This document shows positions 1 to 5,476 of a DNA stretch of 5,854 nt, one piece after another. Origin of the DNA: Candidatus Riesia pediculischaeffi (lineage in GTDB: Bacteria; Pseudomonadota; Gammaproteobacteria; Enterobacterales; Enterobacteriaceae); contig NZ_CP012839.1 in the NCBI RefSeq assembly GCF_002073895.1, positions 169-6,022 of the forward strand, given 5' to 3'. How positions within the stretch are numbered: the stretch's first letter is position 1; each line of letters starts with the position of its first letter. Position numbers and translations under genes: made by a program. The notes beneath the pieces are model-generated. The model worked only from the letters and a program-made list of their open reading frames with translations. It had not been told where the DNA came from and did not search any database.

Positions 1-36
1 TGTTGTCTATTTTACTAAATAAAAATTAAAAAAGAG

Positions 37-531
37 CTAAAACGGAATGTCATCATCAAACTCTATAGATTGCTCCTTATCATCTTCGTTAGAGTGGCTC
101 ATCTTCTCGGAGATTTTACCATTCTGATCCCAAACCGCCTTATCTTTCTGAGAATGTAATCCGTCCTGATGATTTAACGAAATTTTAGAACCTAGCATCC
201 TCATCGTTCCACCGATATTTACAATAACTTCAGTGTTATATCGATCTTGCCCATTCTGATCTTGCCATTTTCTCGTCTGTAGAGAACCTTCAATATACAC
301 TTGAGAACCTTTTTTTAAATGTTCACCAGAAATTTCAGCAAGCTTACCGAAGATTACAACTCTATGCCATTCTGTACGTTCTTTTATCTCTCCAGTTTGT
401 TTATCTTTCCAGTTTTCAGAAGTTGCTAACGAAAGATTCGCTACGGCATTTCCGTTCGGCATATACCGAATTTCTGGATCATGACCCAAGTAACCGATCA
501 ATATTACTTTGTTTATACCTCTGCTAGCCAT
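37..531 (-). CDS. ssb: Single-stranded DNA-binding protein SSB
   Basis: This protein coats single-stranded DNA as a tetramer during replication, recombination and repair, and recruits partner enzymes through its acidic tail. The 164 residues follow E. coli SSB (178 aa) almost without gaps over the N-terminal OB fold (about residues 1-115), starting [13 protein letters not shown]. The DNA-stacking aromatics are all present: W41, W55, F61 and W89, which are W40, W54, F60 and W88 in E. coli numbering. The C-terminal partner-binding tail DDDIPF is intact. The linker between them (about 116-155) is not the usual Gly/Gln/Pro-rich type but rich in Lys, Asn, Ser and Asp. The ATG at 531 is supported by the family start and by GGGAG at 542-546, ten bases upstream. 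In E. coli ssb lies next to uvrA, so its position beside hldE is a rearrangement. Identification is certain. Confidence 0.97.
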   Translation of the reverse strand: MASRGINKVILIGYLGHDPEIRYMPNGNAVANLSLATSENWKDKQTGEIKERTEWHRVVIFGKLAEISGEHLKKGSQVYIEGSLQTRKWQDQNGQDRYNTEVIVNIGGTMRMLGSKISLNHQDGLHSQKDKAVWDQNGKISEKMSHSNEDDKEQSIEFDDDIPF

Positions 532-541
532 TTATAAATTA

Positions 542-546
542 CTCCC
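542..546 (-). promoter_or_regulatory. Ribosome binding site of ssb
   Basis: The minus strand reads GGGAG here, ten bases before the ssb ATG. The spacing is slightly long but usable, and no better start codon lies nearby. Confidence 0.6.
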
Positions 547-561
547 AACTTAAAAGGTTTT

Positions 562-567
562 ATTATA
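562..567 (-). promoter_or_regulatory. Candidate -10 element for ssb
   Basis: A perfect TATAAT on the minus strand would place transcription start about 24 bases before the ssb ATG. The upstream -35 is poor: the best match is TTGATC with a short 15-base spacer. A second TATAAT at 624-629 lies in the loop region of a hairpin and could also serve. In such AT-rich DNA TATAAT occurs often by chance, so the assignment rests mainly on position. Confidence 0.4.
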
Positions 568-617
568 GTTAACTAAAAATGTGATCAAATCGAAATATAC
601 GATCAATCCATTCGAAT

Positions 618-642
618 GTTCTTATTATATAAACATAAGAAC
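618..642. repeat. Inverted repeat in ssb upstream region
   Basis: GTTCTTAT (618-625) and ATAAGAAC (635-642) are perfect 8-base inverted arms around a 9-base centre. The centre and part of one arm overlap a minus-strand TATAAT (624-629). It could be an operator-like dyad over an ssb promoter, a weak hairpin, or chance in AT-rich DNA. Confidence 0.4.
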
Positions 643-722
643 GAAAAGTGAAACTCTTTCAACAATTACTGTTCGAAAAACACCAACAAAGTATTGTCAT
701 GAAGAAAGAGATAACTTACATA

Positions 723-744
723 GACTATTTTTAGAAAAATAGTC
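723..744 (-). terminator. Hairpin downstream of hldE, possible terminator
   Basis: GACTATTTTT (723-732) and AAAAATAGTC (735-744) form a perfect 10-base inverted repeat, in practice a 9-bp stem with a TAGA loop. It lies about 50 bases past the hldE stop and before the ssb leader, where an end for hldE transcription would be expected. The stem is AT-rich and no run of U follows on the minus strand, so a classical intrinsic terminator is not well supported. Confidence 0.35.
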
Positions 745-793
745 CTAATTCTAGAATACAAGTTTCGTAAGGTTAAATCAATGTTCTTAAAAA

Positions 794-1375
794 TTATATA
801 ACCCTCACCTCTCCAACATCACAAAGTATGTTATTAATCCAAGAAATATCTCGAAGATAACGATCATCAGTCTTCACAAATATATCTGGTTTAATCTCTC
901 TAACCAAATCCTCTGGAGTTTTTTCATCAAAAGGAATGATCCAATCTACTGATTTCAATTTAGATAAAACCTCCATTCTCTCTTCCAAAGAATAAACAAT
1001 AGAACTTTTCATGGCCAACTTTTCAACTGATATATCGCTATTGATCGCAACAATTAAACGATCCCCTAAACTTCGAGCTTTATCTAAAAAACGAATGCAA
1101 GAGAAGTGAATTTCATCAAAAAATCCATCGATCATTACAATCTTTTCATTCAAAAGTTTGCAAATGTTTAAAGTTTCTTTCATTTGATCTTTATGAATGA
1201 TCCCAAAATTTCGAGATCTCCTTCTTGAATAAATTCTTTCCTTTAACTCTCGTATCGACACGCGAGAAGTACTTTTTTTCTCTACAGCGATAGAAGCAGC
1301 TACGTTAGATAGGAAACAACACTGATCTAAACTCAATTTCGAAGATGATAAAGATGCCGATAATACTGCGATCAC
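794..1375 (-). CDS. hldE: HldE C-terminal half: end of kinase plus degenerate adenylyltransferase domain
   Basis: From the GTG at 1375 this frame gives 193 residues; it stays open upstream to 1438. Residues 1-40 are the end of the kinase fold, just after GAGD. From about residue 60 it follows the HldE nucleotidyltransferase domain (MIDGFFDEIH..., LGDRLIVAINSD, ERMEVLSKLKSVDW). The catalytic HxGH motif is HFSC at residues 90-93, so Gly and the second His are gone. KGGDY has become KTDDR, and the protein stops right after GEVRVI, where E. coli continues with about 19 more residues including STTNII. The domain is thus very probably inactive. The GTG overlaps the TGA of the kinase frame as GTGA and has AGGAG five bases upstream. 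Separate translation is possible, although those bases also encode the conserved GAGD region. Confidence 0.6.
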   Translation of the reverse strand: MIAVLSASLSSSKLSLDQCCFLSNVAASIAVEKKSTSRVSIRELKERIYSRRRSRNFGIIHKDQMKETLNICKLLNEKIVMIDGFFDEIHFSCIRFLDKARSLGDRLIVAINSDISVEKLAMKSSIVYSLEERMEVLSKLKSVDWIIPFDEKTPEDLVREIKPDIFVKTDDRYLRDISWINNILCDVGEVRVI

Positions 1376-2172
1376 GGTATCTCCTGCCCCAGCAACATTA
1401 CGTACTTTTTTCGCGAATGAAGGTAGATAGAACTTACTTTATCATATAATAGCAACATACCCTTCTCTGATCTCGTGATTAATATACCTTTTAACGATAA
1501 AGTATCGATCATATCAAAACCTTTCTCTTCTATTTCAGAATCGTTTGAACACTTTCCTACAACCGACTCAAATTCTTCTAAGTTCGGGGTAAGTACTGTA
1601 GACATTTTATATCTCATAAAATCCTTTCCGTATGGATCCACTAAAATTGGTATCCTGTAATCCTTTACAAAATTAATAATTTTAGATGCTTCACGTAGAG
1701 TTCCCTTCCCATAATCTGACAAAACAACAGCTTGTACGAATGGTATGCTCTTTCTTATCCTTTTTAAAACATCTAGCGATCTCAAACTATTTTCTCCTAT
1801 TTCATCTTCAAAATCTATTCTAGCTAGTTGATAATCTCTAGAAAGTACTCTAAATTTGGTCACAGTTTGATAACTCGAATGTACTATTGGATCGAACGAA
1901 ATGTTTAATTCGATCAATTTTTTATTAATTATTTCAGAAGATCTATCTTTTCCAATTATTCCAACCAAAAAAACTTTTGCTCCCAACTTAGCTATGTTTG
2001 CAGCGACATTAGCAGCTCCTCCTAATTCAGATTGTTTATCCTTTATGTTTATTGTAGGAATAGGGACTTCCTTTGAAATTTTTTCAACCGATCCATACCA
2101 ATAGTTATCCAAAATAATATCACCAACCACCAAAATACTATTCTTTTTAAAATCAGGTATAGAAAATTTCAT
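1372..2172 (-). CDS. hldE: HldE kinase half (truncated D-glycero-D-manno-heptose-7-phosphate kinase)
   Basis: This 266-residue reading frame is the N-terminal PfkB/ribokinase-type domain of HldE. Visible motifs are VVGDIILD near residue 15, the GGAANVA sugar-binding signature at 51-57, TKFRVLSRDYQLARIDFE around 105-122, LSDYGKG at 151-157 and TPNLEEFE at 195-202. All are close to E. coli. The last 20 or so residues (after about K245) are out of frame. The catalytic GAGD motif is therefore missing from this product, being encoded at 1379-1390 in the other frame. Alone it should not be an active kinase. The ATG at 2172 matches the family start (MKFSIPDF versus MKVTLPEF) and follows a very purine-rich GAGAGGAGAAG. 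Conservation here is far better than in the second half. Confidence 0.7.
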   Translation of the reverse strand: MKFSIPDFKKNSILVVGDIILDNYWYGSVEKISKEVPIPTINIKDKQSELGGAANVAANIAKLGAKVFLVGIIGKDRSSEIINKKLIELNISFDPIVHSSYQTVTKFRVLSRDYQLARIDFEDEIGENSLRSLDVLKRIRKSIPFVQAVVLSDYGKGTLREASKIINFVKDYRIPILVDPYGKDFMRYKMSTVLTPNLEEFESVVGKCSNDSEIEEKGFDMIDTLSLKGILITRSEKGMLLLYDKVSSIYLHSRKKYVMLLGQEIP

Positions 2173-2175
2173 CTT

Positions 2176-2183
2176 CTCCTCTC
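2176..2183 (-). promoter_or_regulatory. Strong purine-rich ribosome binding site of hldE
   Basis: The minus strand reads GAGAGGAG just 3 bases before the hldE ATG. This is the strongest Shine-Dalgarno-like stretch in front of a family-supported start in the window, although the spacing is short. It remains despite the decay of the gene. Confidence 0.55.
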
Positions 2184-2201
2184 ATAAAATATTTCGTATA
2201 G

Positions 2202-2207
2202 ATTATA
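2202..2207 (-). promoter_or_regulatory. Candidate -10 element for hldE
   Basis: A perfect TATAAT on the minus strand gives a predicted start about 20 bases before the hldE coding region. A weak -35 (TTAAAG, 3 of 6) sits 17 bases further upstream. Position and -10 quality support it; the -35 does not. Confidence 0.4.
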
Positions 2208-2294
2208 GAATCAACCGATACATTCTTTAAGAATATCACCACTTCTCACGTTTATCAGATTATATCTCTAATTGTATCCGAGATTCCTCATTCG

Positions 2295-2313
2295 ATAATG
2301 GTCACACCATTAT
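2295..2313. repeat. Inverted repeat in hldE-cca intergenic region
   Basis: ATAATGGT (2295-2302) and ACCATTAT (2306-2313) form a perfect 8-bp stem with loop CAC. There is no U-tract immediately after it on either strand, so it is not a clear terminator. It may be a relic terminator of a lost gene, a binding site, or chance. Confidence 0.4.
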
Positions 2314-2326
2314 TTACAGAATTTTC

Positions 2327-2367
2327 TATAAAAACCGGTAAAGCTTTTCTAAGTTTTATAAAAACCG
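2327..2367. repeat. Two direct copies of TATAAAAACCG, 30 bases apart
   Basis: The 11-base sequence occurs exactly at 2327-2337 and 2357-2367, each preceded by T-rich sequence. The start-to-start distance is 30 bases, close to three helical turns. Function is unknown; a paired binding site or a small duplication are both possible. Confidence 0.4.
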
Positions 2368-2536
2368 TATTGTTGCAAGTAAATGTTATCCAACTTAATA
2401 GAACGAAGATATATCGTTATAATCGATAAGATTACATAAAGATGAGAGATTGATAATATTATTTTTCCGACCCTTTATATTTCATATTTCGATTATACAA
2501 TCACATAGTGATCTTTATTATGAATAAATACGAAAA

Positions 2537-2565
2537 TTTACACATAACTTGACGTGTTCTATAAT
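2537..2565 (+). promoter_or_regulatory. Candidate sigma-70 promoter for cca
   Basis: TTTACA (2537-2542, 5 of 6 to the -35 consensus) is followed after exactly 17 bases by a perfect TATAAT (2560-2565). This is the best two-part promoter in the window. It predicts a start near 2572 and a leader of about 97 bases before cca. A weaker pair (TTAATA at 2395-2400, 17 bases, TATAAT at 2418-2423) lies further upstream. Confidence 0.55.
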
Positions 2566-2668
2566 CAATCTCGGAAAGACACCATTACACATTAGCATCG
2601 CAAATATGATGGATCATTAAACAGTTAAGAGATATTCAAAGTTTAGTACATACATTTAATCGTATAAT

Positions 2669-3883
2669 ATGAAAGTATACTTAGTCGGAGGGGCTGTGAG
2701 AGACCAAATACTTGGTCTCCCTATTTCAGATAGAGATTGGTTGGTCGTAGGAAGTGATCCTATAGAAATGATTCGACTTGGATTTCAGCAGGTTGGAAGA
2801 GATTTTCCAGTATTTTTACATCCGATTACCAAAGAAGAATATTCTCTTGCGAGAATCGATCGAAAAATTGGATTCGGTTATACAGGATTTCAATCTTTCA
2901 GTTCTCCTTCCGTAACTGTAGAAGAAGATTTATCTAGAAGAGATTTAACGATTAATGCGATTGCCAAAACAACGGAAGGAAGGATAATAGATCCTTTCTC
3001 TGGAATACAAGATATCAATAATAGGCTACTGAAACATGTTTCTAAATCTTTCTTGGAAGATCCCATTAGAATTTTAAGAACAGCGAGATTGTATGCAAAA
3101 TTATCGAAATATCAGTTCACTATCTTTCATGAAACTTGGAAGATGATTAAAGAGATGGCGACTCAAGAAGAAACAAAAACCATTAGTAATGAAAGGATCT
3201 GGACAGAAACTAAAAAAGCGCTATCTACTTCTTCTCCACATATGTATTTTAAAATGCTTTTCCAGTGTGGATCTCTATCAACGTTCTTTCCAGAGCTCCA
3301 ATTTCTTCTAACACAATGTCAAAAAAAATGCTCTAATATTCCATTAATCAATAGAAGGAGATATATTTTTCACGTTTTAAAAAAATCAGCTCTGCTAACG
3401 GAAAGAATAGACGTAAGATTCGCTTCTTTATGTAGCAATTTCACCATTTTTTTTTGCAACGAACCAATCCAAGAAAAAAAAATAGGTCACTCGATACGAA
3501 TGATTGAAAATCTATGCAACAGAATTAGAGTTCCAAACAAGACGAAAAGACTATCCGTTGTACTCGCTAAAGTTCATCTATTCGTTCAAAAAATTGAAAA
3601 AATTAAAAGTAACGTAATCATGTACATATTTAATCAGTTAGATGTTTGGAGAAAACCAAAAAATTTAGATCACCTAATTACAGTATGCAAATCACATTAT
3701 CTGGTTAAAAATGGACTAGAGGTTGAATGCTCTTATCCTAAAGGAGAATTACTTCGAAAGATATTCAAGAGCGTCATTTCAAAAAATTTTTCAAACATCG
3801 AATTTAAAAAAATGAAAAAAGAAGAAATACGTAAAAAAATTTTGACGGATAGACTAAAAAAAATAGAAGAAGTTATAAGCTAG
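2669..3883 (+). CDS. cca: CCA-adding enzyme (tRNA nucleotidyltransferase) with degenerate HD domain
   Basis: This enzyme adds and repairs the 3' CCA end of tRNAs using CTP and ATP, without a nucleic acid template. The 404 residues match the long gammaproteobacterial class II form (E. coli, 412 aa). The catalytic core is intact: GGAVRD at 7-12, the metal-binding DRDW at 21-24, RRDLTINAIA at 90-99, EDPIRILRTAR around 130-140 and ER at 175-176. In E. coli a C-terminal HD domain adds phosphatase and cyclic phosphodiesterase activities; here CHDLGKG is replaced by CSNFTIF, with S256-N257 in place of His-Asp. CCA addition is expected, HD activity is not. The gene also carries A8, T9 and A9 runs at 3321, 3447 and 3474. 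The start matches the family (MKVYLVGG) but has no Shine-Dalgarno sequence. It converges on folB with a 32-base gap. Confidence 0.94.
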   Translation: MKVYLVGGAVRDQILGLPISDRDWLVVGSDPIEMIRLGFQQVGRDFPVFLHPITKEEYSLARIDRKIGFGYTGFQSFSSPSVTVEEDLSRRDLTINAIAKTTEGRIIDPFSGIQDINNRLLKHVSKSFLEDPIRILRTARLYAKLSKYQFTIFHETWKMIKEMATQEETKTISNERIWTETKKALSTSSPHMYFKMLFQCGSLSTFFPELQFLLTQCQKKCSNIPLINRRRYIFHVLKKSALLTERIDVRFASLCSNFTIFFCNEPIQEKKIGHSIRMIENLCNRIRVPNKTKRLSVVLAKVHLFVQKIEKIKSNVIMYIFNQLDVWRKPKNLDHLITVCKSHYLVKNGLEVECSYPKGELLRKIFKSVISKNFSNIEFKKMKKEEIRKKILTDRLKKIEEVIS

Positions 3884-3915
3884 AAAAAAGTAAGAAAAAC
3901 GAACGCACACATATA

Positions 3916-4272
3916 TTAATCTTTCAAACTCCTTTCAATAGAAACTCCAACAACCTTTGCCCTTGGTATAGCGTTTGGTTTAAAAACTGTGATTTTTATC
4001 CAACTGCAAAGAAATTGATCAGACAAAATATCTAAAACCTCTCTGGCTACATCTTCTATCAATTTAAAAGAGTTCTTTTCAAGGTAATCAACGATAGTTT
4101 CACTTACAATAGTATAATCTAGATAGCAATCTGATTTATTCTGAAATAGAGTTTGATGTACTTTTTGAAATATTTGTACGTCTATTAATAATCTTTGTTT
4201 TATTTTCTTTTCCCAGTCATAAACGCCAACTTTCGTAAAAACTGATAACTTTTCAATAAATAGTTTCTTCAT
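3916..4272 (-). CDS. folB: Dihydroneopterin aldolase FolB
   Basis: FolB cleaves 7,8-dihydroneopterin to 6-hydroxymethyl-7,8-dihydropterin and glycolaldehyde in the folate pathway, and can epimerise its substrate; it works as a cytoplasmic homo-oligomer. The 118 residues align with E. coli FolB (122 aa) with nearly the same numbering. The sequence LSVFTKVGVYDWE at 9-21 includes the pterin-anchoring region with E21. LDY lies at 51-53, and K98 in the FKPNA segment corresponds to the catalytic lysine. The protein is full length apart from a few C-terminal residues. The ATG at 4272 fits the family start, but no convincing Shine-Dalgarno sequence precedes it. It lies 101 bases downstream of tsaD on the same strand, so co-transcription is possible. 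plsY, which separates these genes in E. coli, is absent, as is the neighbour uppP. Confidence 0.95.
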   Translation of the reverse strand: MKKLFIEKLSVFTKVGVYDWEKKIKQRLLIDVQIFQKVHQTLFQNKSDCYLDYTIVSETIVDYLEKNSFKLIEDVAREVLDILSDQFLCSWIKITVFKPNAIPRAKVVGVSIERSLKD

Positions 4273-4373
4273 AACAAACCAATTTTTTATTAAATTTCAA
4301 CGATTCCAATCATAACAGAATAAAACAACAATACGATTACCAAACTAAACAATATTTCAATAAGTTTTATAAT

Positions 4374-5402
4374 TCATAATTTTGAATATTCTGATATAGA
4401 CAAATTTGTATCAATACTTTTTTTTGAAAATATTGGAGAGTTTTCTACTCGATACCTCAATCTTAAAATACCTGAATATGCTATCATCGCTCCGTTATCT
4501 GTACAGAATTCAATTTTAGGGAAAAAGACTCTTTTACCCATCTCTTCGATAGAACTTTGTATCTTAGATCTGATATTAGGGTTCGCGCTAACCCCTCCAA
4601 CGACAACTAAATCACCGATTTTTTTAATGTTTAAAGCTATTTTACATTTATTTATTAATACTTCTATTACAGATCTCTCAAACTCATAAGCTACATCACA
4701 AATTTCTTGAAAATCTAATTTTTTTCTTTGAACGATGTTTAGAACACTTGTTTTTAATCCAGAAAAGCTAAAATCCAGTTTATCTGAATTAATCATTGGT
4801 CTTGGAAAACGAAATTTTCCAGGATTCCCGCGTCTCGCAAAAGAAGATATCAGTGGACCTCCTGGATACTTCAATCCTAAATATCTAGCAACTTTATCAA
4901 AAACTTCACCTACTGAATCATCTCTGGATTCTCCTAACAACTGATAATTTCCAACTGATCGGACTAGCACAATCTGTGTGTTCCCTCCGGAGATTAGAAG
5001 ACATAAAAAAGGAAAATCTGGACATTCATTTCGACATAACATAACGGAGAAAATATGACCTTCTATATGATGAATAGGAATGACAGGAACGTTCAATGAA
5101 AAAGCTAATGATTTTGCAAATACTGATCCAACCAATAACGATCCTGCTAATCCAGGACCAGCTGTATAAGCGATTGCGCTAAACTTTTCTTTGGTCATAG
5201 TATTTTTTTTAGTAATAGCTAACTTAATTAAGTTTGATATCTTAACCGCATGTTCTCGAGAAGCTAATTCTGGAAGTATTCCTCCATATCGACTGTGTAG
5301 ATCATGTTGACTATCAGTTTCATTAAACAACAATCCAAACCTATGATCATAGATCGCAACTCCAGTATCATCGCACGAAGTCTCTATACCAAGAACCATC
5401 AT
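4374..5402 (-). CDS. tsaD: tRNA N6-adenosine threonylcarbamoyltransferase TsaD
   Basis: TsaD, with TsaB and TsaE, transfers the threonylcarbamoyl group onto A37 of ANN-decoding tRNAs (t6A), which is essential in most bacteria. From ATG 5402 the protein has 342 residues (E. coli 337) and belongs to the Kae1/Qri7 ASKHA ATPase family. Visible motifs are VLGIETSCDDTG at 3-14, YGGILPELASREH at 39-51, AYTAGPGL at 78-85, the metal-binding HHIEGH at 111-116, GEVFDK, DFSFSGLKT, GGVSAN and FCTDNGAMIAY. In the usual SGGHTQ motif the His is Asn (N141). A GTG at 5414 would add MKIS, but it lies inside the likely ribosome binding site AGGTGA (5411-5416). That site is 8 bases before ATG 5402, which also matches the E. 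coli start. It is divergent from rpsU, as in E. coli. Confidence 0.95.
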   Translation of the reverse strand: MMVLGIETSCDDTGVAIYDHRFGLLFNETDSQHDLHSRYGGILPELASREHAVKISNLIKLAITKKNTMTKEKFSAIAYTAGPGLAGSLLVGSVFAKSLAFSLNVPVIPIHHIEGHIFSVMLCRNECPDFPFLCLLISGGNTQIVLVRSVGNYQLLGESRDDSVGEVFDKVARYLGLKYPGGPLISSFARRGNPGKFRFPRPMINSDKLDFSFSGLKTSVLNIVQRKKLDFQEICDVAYEFERSVIEVLINKCKIALNIKKIGDLVVVGGVSANPNIRSKIQSSIEEMGKRVFFPKIEFCTDNGAMIAYSGILRLRYRVENSPIFSKKSIDTNLSISEYSKL

Positions 5403-5410
5403 AGATATTT

Positions 5411-5416
5411 TCACCT
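5411..5416 (-). promoter_or_regulatory. Ribosome binding site that decides the tsaD start
   Basis: The minus strand reads AGGTGA eight bases before ATG 5402. This favours 5402 over the in-frame GTG at 5414, which overlaps the site, and over ATG 5399. The family N-terminus also points to 5402. Confidence 0.65.
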
Positions 5417-5476
5417 ATACTTGAAATTTAATTAATGAATCATTTGTAAACATATTCTATAATAAGTTCATTAATA

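Larger units (their letters stand above)
794..2172 (-). pseudogene. hldE: Frame-broken bifunctional heptose kinase/adenylyltransferase HldE
   Basis: HldE makes ADP-heptose for the LPS inner core. An N-terminal ribokinase-family domain phosphorylates heptose 7-phosphate at C1, and a C-terminal nucleotidyltransferase adds AMP. Homology to E. coli HldE (477 aa) runs through both domains but changes reading frame. The kinase frame ends at a TGA (1374-1372), while the rest continues in the -1 frame, open from 1438 to the stop at 794. The -1 frame peptide FYLPSFAKKV aligns without gaps to E. coli LHMPTQAQEV, so the original lesion is probably one lost base near 1438-1440 (GATAAAGTAAG). An A AAA AAG heptamer at 1405-1411 could restore the frame and would give about 459 residues. 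The second domain has also lost its HxGH motif and C-terminal end, which favours gene decay over a regulated frameshift. The full-length reading is inference. Confidence 0.8.
2173..2668. other. 496-base gene-free region between hldE and cca
   Basis: No coding frame with recognisable homology, no tRNA and no mobile element was found on either strand. In E. coli this interval holds glnE, ygiF and ygiM, so it is probably the eroded remainder of deleted genes plus the two divergent promoters. It contains a 13-base near-palindrome (ATTCTT-T-AAGAAT at 2222-2234), the 2295-2313 hairpin, the repeated TATAAAAACCG and several TATAAT boxes. No protein remnant of the lost genes could be recognised by eye. 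Confidence 0.6.

Noticed and set aside
699..734. 11-codon frame MKKEITYIDYF upstream of ssb on the plus strand
   Set aside because: Too short, no ribosome binding site, and its end is part of the 723-744 hairpin.
1475..1660. 61-codon open frame on the plus strand
   Set aside because: It lies entirely antisense to the conserved kinase half of hldE, has no ribosome binding site and no recognisable protein similarity.
1901..2104. 67-codon open frame on the plus strand
   Set aside because: It is antisense to the conserved GGAANVA region of hldE and is explained by the codon pattern of that gene.
2386..2394. DnaA-box-like TTATCCAAC, with a second TTATCCAAA in hldE at about 2104-2112
   Set aside because: These are imperfect matches, isolated, and not clustered with other boxes or an AT-rich unwinding repeat, so there is no evidence for an origin.
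2549..2565. TTGACG followed by TATAAT as a promoter
   Set aside because: The spacer is only 5 bases. The TTTACA-17-TATAAT pairing using the same -10 is far better.
4735..4944. 69-codon open frame on the plus strand
   Set aside because: It is antisense to conserved tsaD motifs (DFSFSGLKT, PGGPL), with no sign of independent coding.
5403..5414. Upstream GTG start for tsaD at 5414
   Set aside because: The GTG lies inside the AGGTGA ribosome binding site, and ATG 5402 matches the family start.
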